Assembly: GCA_937906285.1 (NCBI GenBank)
Contig: CALCWL010000280.1
Location: forward strand, 1-9,605
Origin: an uncultured Rhodanobacter sp.
GTDB taxonomy: Bacteria > Pseudomonadota > Gammaproteobacteria > Xanthomonadales > Rhodanobacteraceae
Direction of reading: 5' to 3'
DNA: 9,605 nucleotides
How positions within the stretch are numbered: position 1 is the first letter of the stretch; each line of letters opens with the position of its first letter. The notes beneath the pieces were generated by a model, which made no database searches, had not been told where the DNA came from, and saw only the letters and a list, made by a program, of their open reading frames with translations. The translations under genes and the position numbers were made by a program. Positions 5,582 through 9,605 of the stretch are shown piece after piece.

Positions 5582-7017
5582 GCCGGCTCTCCGCCCAGCA
5601 GGATCCGATGAGCACGTTCCGTCGGGTGCATTTCATAGGCATCGGCGGCGTCGGGATGAGCGGCATCGCCGAAGTACTGCACAACCTGGGCTACGCGGTA
5701 TCGGGGTCCGATCGTGCCGGCTCGGCCACCGTGCAGCGGCTGCAGCGCCTCGGCCTCACCGTGCACGTGGGCCATGCGGCCGGGAACGTGGCCGGTGCCG
5801 ACGTGGTGGTCACCTCCAGTGCGATCAAGCCGGACAACCCGGAGCTGGCCGCCGCGCTGGCCGCGCGCATCCCGGTAATCCCGCGCGCGGAGATGCTGGG
5901 CGAGCTGATGCGCTTTCGCCGCGGCATCGCGATCGCCGGCACGCATGGCAAGACCACCACCACCAGCCTCACCGCCAGCGTGCTGGCCGAGGCCGGCTAC
6001 GACCCCACTTTCGTGATCGGCGGCCAGCTCAACGCGGCCGGCGCCAACGCGCGGCTCGGTACTGGCCAGTATCTGGTGGCCGAGGCGGACGAGTCCGACG
6101 GCTCGTTCCTGCTGCTGTCGCCGGTGATCGCCGCGATCACCAACATCGACGCCGATCACCTGGAGAACTACCACGGCGATTTCGCCGAGGTGAAGAAGGC
6201 ATTTGCCGATTTCCTGCACCGGCTGCCGTTTTACGGGCTGGCGGTGCTGTGCGTGGACGACCCGGAAGTGGCCGCGTTGGCCAGGGCCACCAATCGCCGC
6301 GTGATCCGCTACGGCATCGACAGCGCAGACGCCGACGTGCGCGCGCTGAACCTGCGCCAGCAGGGTTTCGAGATGCACTTCGAGTTGCAGTTGCCCGATG
6401 GCGCGGCGGCCGTCCCGGTCACCTTGAACCTCCCCGGCCGGCACAACGTGCTCAACGCGCTGGCCGCCGCCACCATCGGCTGGCAGCTCGGCGTGGAGGT
6501 GGCGGCCATCGCCGCCGCACTGAAGGGTTTCCAGGGCGTGGGACGGCGCTTCCACCGTCGCGGCGAGCTGGCCATCGATGGCGGTCGCGTGCTGCTGGTC
6601 GACGACTACGGCCACCACCCCCGCGAGATTGCCGCGGTGTTTGCGGCGGTGCGCGGCGGCTGGCCGGAACGGCGGCTGGTGGTGGCGTTCCAGCCGCATC
6701 GCTACAGCCGCACGCGCGACCTGCTGGACGATTTCGCCAACGTGCTGGCCGATGCCGACGTGCTGGTGCTGACCGACGTGTACCCGGCGGGCGAGGCGCC
6801 GATCGCCGGCGCCGACGGTCGCGCACTGGCGCGCGCCGTGCGTGCGCGCGGCAAGGTCGATCCGGTGCTGGTCGGGCATCCTCGCGAGTTCCGCACCAGC
6901 CTGCCCAGTCTGTTGCGCGATGGCGACCTGTTGCTGCTGCTCGGCGCCGGCGACATCGGGGCGGCGGCAGTCGAGCTGGCGAACGCCGGCCAACTCCAGA
7001 CGAAGGGGGCCGCATGA
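5578..7017 (+). CDS. murC: UDP-N-acetylmuramate:L-alanine ligase MurC
   Basis: First cytoplasmic Mur ligase, which adds L-Ala to UDP-MurNAc using ATP. 479 residues (E. coli has 491). Motifs in order are FIGIGGVGMSGIAEVL (residues 19-34, UDP-binding domain), the P-loop GTHGKTTTTS (121-130), EADESDGSF (169-177), NIDADHLENY (189-198), LPGRHNVLNALA (285-296), DDYGHHP (342-348) and FQPHRYSRTR (371-380). All three Mur ligase domains are complete. Start ATG 5578 is in an ATGA overlap with the murG stop and has GGAGG at 5566-5570, 7 nt upstream. An in-frame ATG at 5608 would shorten it by ten residues and is less well supported. The 3' end overlaps ddl as ATGA. Confidence 0.97.
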   Translation: MSRLSAQQDPMSTFRRVHFIGIGGVGMSGIAEVLHNLGYAVSGSDRAGSATVQRLQRLGLTVHVGHAAGNVAGADVVVTSSAIKPDNPELAAALAARIPVIPRAEMLGELMRFRRGIAIAGTHGKTTTTSLTASVLAEAGYDPTFVIGGQLNAAGANARLGTGQYLVAEADESDGSFLLLSPVIAAITNIDADHLENYHGDFAEVKKAFADFLHRLPFYGLAVLCVDDPEVAALARATNRRVIRYGIDSADADVRALNLRQQGFEMHFELQLPDGAAAVPVTLNLPGRHNVLNALAAATIGWQLGVEVAAIAAALKGFQGVGRRFHRRGELAIDGGRVLLVDDYGHHPREIAAVFAAVRGGWPERRLVVAFQPHRYSRTRDLLDDFANVLADADVLVLTDVYPAGEAPIAGADGRALARAVRARGKVDPVLVGHPREFRTSLPSLLRDGDLLLLLGAGDIGAAAVELANAGQLQTKGAA

Positions 7018-8048
7018 TGGCCGCAACCACGAATCCCGGTATTCCGCGGATCACCGATCCGGCGCAGTTCGGCCGCGTGGCCGTGGTCATGGGCGGCAGT
7101 TCGGCCGAGCGCGAGGTGTCGCTGGATTCAGGTCGCAACGTTTTGGCCGCGCTGCGCGCGCGCGGCATCGACGCGCATGCGATCGACGGCATTCCCGCGC
7201 TGCTCGATGCGCTGCGTGCGGGTCACTTCGCGCGCGTGTTCAACATCCTGCACGGCCAGCACGGCGGCGGCGAGGATGGCGTGCTGCAGGGTGCGCTGGA
7301 GTCGCTGCACGTGCCATACACCGGTTCGGGCGTGCTCGGTTCGGCGTTGTCGATGGACAAGACCCGCTCCAAGCGCGTGTGGCAGTCGCTGGGCCTGTCC
7401 ACGCCGACCTTCGTGGCGCTGCCGCGTGGCGCGGACGTGCACGCGGCGGCGCGGCGGATCGGCTACCCGCTGATCGTCAAGCCTGCCTGCGAAGGTTCCA
7501 GCGTCGGTGTGACGCGGGTGTTCGCCGAGCAGGATCTGGCCGCCGCGGTCGAGCTGGCCGCGCGCTATCCGGGCGATCTGCTGATGGAAACCCTGATCGA
7601 GGGCGACGAACTCACCGTCGCGATCCTCGGCCGCCAGGTGCTGCCGAGCATCCGCATCGTGCCCAAGGGCGCGTTCTACGACTACAACGCCAAATACGTC
7701 GCCGAGGACACGCAGTATCTGTGCCCCGGCGCCGAGGGCGCGGCGGCGGACGAGCTGGCGGCGCTGGCGCTGGCGGCGTTCGACGCGCTCGGCTGCACCG
7801 GCTGGGGCCGCGTCGACGTGATGCGGGACCACAACGGCCGTTACTGGCTGCTGGAAGTCAACACGGCACCGGGCATGACCTCGCACTCGCTGGTCCCCAA
7901 GGCCGCTGCCGCCGCCGGCATCGACTACCAGGAATTGTGCTGGCGGGTGCTGGAGACGAGCTTCGCCCAGGATGCGGAATTGGGGATGGTGGGTTCGGCA
8001 AACACTGGTTCCGGCCATCCCCGCGACTCCGATGGAGGCGCGCAATGA
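7014..8048 (+). CDS. ddl: D-alanine:D-alanine ligase
   Basis: Cytoplasmic ATP-grasp ligase that joins two D-Ala; the dipeptide is the substrate of MurF. 344 residues from ATG 7014 (or 343 from ATG 7017), longer than E. coli DdlB (306). Key residues are visible: AEREVSLDSG (31-40, with the conserved Glu at 32), HGGGEDGVLQG (83-93), YTGSGVLGSALSMDK (102-116), EGSSVG (160-165), KGAFYDYNAKY (218-228), GWGRVDVM (263-270, R266 and D268) and EVNTAPGMTSHSLVP (281-295, with Mg ligands E281 and N283). The extra length is about 15 residues at the N-terminus and about 30 at the C-terminus (from about residue 315). The tail is coded by DNA containing an inverted repeat. Its position in the dcw cluster points to the DdlB lineage. 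It overlaps ftsQ as ATGA. Confidence 0.96.
   Translation: MMAATTNPGIPRITDPAQFGRVAVVMGGSSAEREVSLDSGRNVLAALRARGIDAHAIDGIPALLDALRAGHFARVFNILHGQHGGGEDGVLQGALESLHVPYTGSGVLGSALSMDKTRSKRVWQSLGLSTPTFVALPRGADVHAAARRIGYPLIVKPACEGSSVGVTRVFAEQDLAAAVELAARYPGDLLMETLIEGDELTVAILGRQVLPSIRIVPKGAFYDYNAKYVAEDTQYLCPGAEGAAADELAALALAAFDALGCTGWGRVDVMRDHNGRYWLLEVNTAPGMTSHSLVPKAAAAAGIDYQELCWRVLETSFAQDAELGMVGSANTGSGHPRDSDGGAQ
7982..8022. repeat. Inverted repeat within the 3' end of ddl
   Basis: GGGGATGG (7982-7989) and CCATCCCC (8015-8022) are perfect complements separated by 25 nt. They lie in codons for the Ddl tail beyond the conserved enzyme. The nearby GGAATTGGGGATGG composition resembles a decayed version of the GGGAAT-type repeats elsewhere in the window, but the match is loose. 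A chance 8-bp palindrome is possible in GC-rich DNA. Confidence 0.35.
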
Positions 8049-8779
8049 AAGGAACCATCCGCCTCGCTGCCTGGTGCCTGGCCATCGCGCTCATCGCGCT
8101 GCCGGTCGTCGGGCTGCTGCGCGGTTGGTTTGCCGCCGATCGCTGGCCGGTGACCCAGCTGACCGTGCAGGCGGAGTTCAAGCACGTCACTGCTGCCGAG
8201 ATCCGCGCGGCGGTGCTGCCGCGGCTGGGCAAGGGTTTCTTCGCACTGGATCTGGACGCGGTGCAGAAGGCCGTCGCCGCCTTGCCGTGGGTGGAGTCGG
8301 TGGAGGCGCGCAAGCGCTGGCCCGACACCCTGCAACTGCGCATCTACGAGCGCCAGCCCTTCGCGCGCTGGAACGACAAGCAACTGATCAGCCGCCAGGG
8401 CCGGGTGTTCGACGCGCCGGGCGCGGAGCAGCTGACCGCCTTGCCCGGCCTGAGTGGTCCGGATGCGCGGCTGGCCGAGGTGGTGAGTTTCTACGCCGAT
8501 GTCAGCAAGGCGTTTGCCGGCACCCATCTGCGCATCAACGGCGTGGCGCTGACCGAGCGCGGCAGCTGGAGCGTCACCACCGGCAGCGGGGCGCGCATCG
8601 TGATCGGCGACCGCGAGCAGGCCGGACGCCGGCTGCATCGCTTCCTCGATGTCTACCCGCAGTTGATCGCCGGCCGCGCCGACGGCTTTGTCTACGCCGA
8701 TCTTCGCTACACCAACGGCTTTGCCGTGCGCTGGCCCGACGCGGCCGGCGCCACGGCTGGAGGTTCACCCCGCTCATGA
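8045..8779 (+). CDS. ftsQ: Cell division protein FtsQ
   Basis: Bitopic inner-membrane divisome protein that, with FtsL and FtsB, links early cytoplasmic and late septal synthesis proteins. 244 residues, somewhat shorter than E. coli FtsQ (276). It has a short basic cytoplasmic N-terminus (MKGTIR), one membrane segment (about residues 7-26), a POTRA domain (about 36-105, with LGKGFFALDLDAVQKAV and LPWVESVEARKRWPDTLQLRI) and a C-terminal beta domain. The beta domain ends in the conserved-looking YADLRYTNGFAVRW (217-230). Start ATG 8045 is in an ATGA overlap with ddl and has GGAGG at 8034-8038, 6 nt upstream. The assignment rests on topology, the POTRA pattern and its place between ddl and ftsA. 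Confidence 0.95.
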   Translation: MKGTIRLAAWCLAIALIALPVVGLLRGWFAADRWPVTQLTVQAEFKHVTAAEIRAAVLPRLGKGFFALDLDAVQKAVAALPWVESVEARKRWPDTLQLRIYERQPFARWNDKQLISRQGRVFDAPGAEQLTALPGLSGPDARLAEVVSFYADVSKAFAGTHLRINGVALTERGSWSVTTGSGARIVIGDREQAGRRLHRFLDVYPQLIAGRADGFVYADLRYTNGFAVRWPDAAGATAGGSPRS

Positions 8780-8793
8780 CTGTCTCGCCATGA
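8759..8793 (+). promoter_or_regulatory. ftsQ-ftsA junction: RBS and five-codon mini-ORF
   Basis: GGAGG at 8759-8763 lies 26 nt upstream of the ftsA ATG (8790), too far for direct use, but 12 nt upstream of ATG 8776. That ATG opens a five-codon ORF (MTVSP) ending at TGA 8791-8793. The mini-ORF start overlaps the ftsQ stop as ATGA (8776-8779), and its stop overlaps the ftsA start as ATGA (8790-8793). The 8780-8789 spacer has no purine-rich site of its own. Ribosomes from ftsQ or the mini-ORF could therefore terminate exactly on the ftsA start and re-initiate. This role is inferred. Confidence 0.5.
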
Positions 8794-9605
8794 AAACGCG
8801 CAACGAAAAGCAGCTGGTCGTCGGCCTGGACATCGGCACCTCCAAGGTGGTGGCGATCGTCGGCGAGTACGAGCCGGGCGAGCCGATCACCGTGATCGGC
8901 ATCGGTACCCATGTCTCGCGCGGGATGAAGCGCGGCTCGGTGGTCGACATCGAATCGACCGTGCACTCGATCCAGCGCGCGGTGGAGGAAGCCGAGCTGA
9001 TGGCCGGCTGCGACATCCGCTCGGTCTACGCCTCGATTTCCGGCAGTCACCTGGAGACACGCAACTCGCACGGCAACGCCGCGATCCGCGAGCGCGAGGT
9101 CACCGCCGGCGATCTGGAGCAGGTGCTGGAGGCTGCCAGCGCGGTGGCGATCCCGGCCGACCGCAAGGTGCTCTACAAGGAGTCGCAGGAGTACCGCATC
9201 GACGGCCAGGACGGCATCCGCCGGCCGGTCGGCATGAGCGGCGTGCGGCTGGAGGCCAACGTGCACCTGGTCACCGGTGCGGCCGCCGCGGTGCAGAACA
9301 TCTCCAAATGCATCCAGCGCTGCGGGCTCACTGTCGACGAGCTGGTGCCTTCCGCGCTGGCCAGCGCCAAGGCGGTGCTGACCGACGACGAGCGCGAACT
9401 GGGCGTGTGCCTGGTCGACATCGGCGCGGGCACCACCGACATCGCCATCTACACCCAGGGCTCGATCCGCCACACCGCGTCGCTGCCGGTGGGCGGCGAC
9501 CAGGTCACCAGCGACATCGCCTACGGCGTGCACACGCCGACCGCGCACGCGGAGGAGATCAAGATCAAGTACGCCTGCGCGCAGACCGGCCTCGCGCACG
9601 CCGAG
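8790..9605 (+). CDS. ftsA: Cell division protein FtsA (N-terminal part)
   Basis: Actin-like ATPase that tethers FtsZ to the membrane and recruits later divisome proteins. The 3' end lies outside the window; 272 residues are present of a family length near 410-420. Motifs are phosphate-1 GLDIGTSKV (12-20), SRGMKRGSVVDIES (43-56), the 1C-domain stretch beginning near SVYASISGSHLE (78-89), QEYRIDGQDGI (133-143), PVGMSGVRLEANVHLVT (146-162), phosphate-2 VDIGAGTTDIAI (209-220) and GGDQVTSDIAYG (235-246). The C-terminal amphipathic helix expected for membrane binding is not in the window. The start at 8790 matches the family N-terminus (a short basic lead before LVVGLDIG). No alternative in-frame start codon lies just upstream, although no ribosome binding site sits at the usual distance. 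Confidence 0.97.
   Translation, partial: MKTRNEKQLVVGLDIGTSKVVAIVGEYEPGEPITVIGIGTHVSRGMKRGSVVDIESTVHSIQRAVEEAELMAGCDIRSVYASISGSHLETRNSHGNAAIREREVTAGDLEQVLEAASAVAIPADRKVLYKESQEYRIDGQDGIRRPVGMSGVRLEANVHLVTGAAAAVQNISKCIQRCGLTVDELVPSALASAKAVLTDDERELGVCLVDIGAGTTDIAIYTQGSIRHTASLPVGGDQVTSDIAYGVHTPTAHAEEIKIKYACAQTGLAHAE

Noticed and set aside
7028..7046. Heptamer-like GAATCCCGGTATTCC in the ddl N-terminal extension
   Set aside because: Only one partial unit on each side, with no arms or loop. Too short to call a repeat remnant.

Overview
The window is an uninterrupted stretch of a division and cell wall (dcw) cluster, with every gene on the + strand. The order is murE (3' part), murF, mraY, ftsW, murG, murC, ddl, ftsQ, ftsA (5' part). 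DNA is GC-rich throughout. The gene order, the close similarity of MraY and FtsA to proteobacterial forms, the meso-DAP-type DNPR motif in MurE, and the GGGAATA/GGGAATC heptamer repeats suggest a gammaproteobacterium of the Xanthomonadales (Lysobacterales), perhaps Rhodanobacteraceae or Xanthomonadaceae. The family-level placement is inference from memory and was not tested by a search.

Layout: 1-542 is the MurE C-terminal part. 539-1921 is murF. 1911-3011 is mraY. 3012-3131 is a spacer almost filled by a long heptamer inverted repeat. 3132-4367 is ftsW. 4364-4510 holds a second heptamer inverted repeat that runs, open in frame, into the 5' end of murG. murG ends at 5581, murC is 5578-7017, ddl is 7014-8048, ftsQ is 8045-8779 and ftsA starts at 8790 and leaves the window. 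Most junctions are ATGA overlaps, or 11 nt for murF/mraY, which implies one transcript with translational coupling. I see no terminator and no clear internal promoter.

Together the genes build lipid II and hand it to the divisome. MurC, MurE, MurF and Ddl make the UDP-MurNAc-pentapeptide. MraY and MurG build lipids I and II at the membrane. FtsW polymerises glycan at the septum. FtsQ and FtsA are divisome components, with FtsZ expected just downstream. murD is missing from its usual place between mraY and ftsW.

The genes themselves are ordinary, and I found no undescribed multi-gene system. The points worth a second look are the two heptamer palindromes at consecutive junctions, one of which appears to be translated into the MurG N-terminus. 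Others are the empty murD slot, a five-codon mini-ORF joining ftsQ to ftsA, and a Ddl C-terminal tail coded by an inverted repeat.
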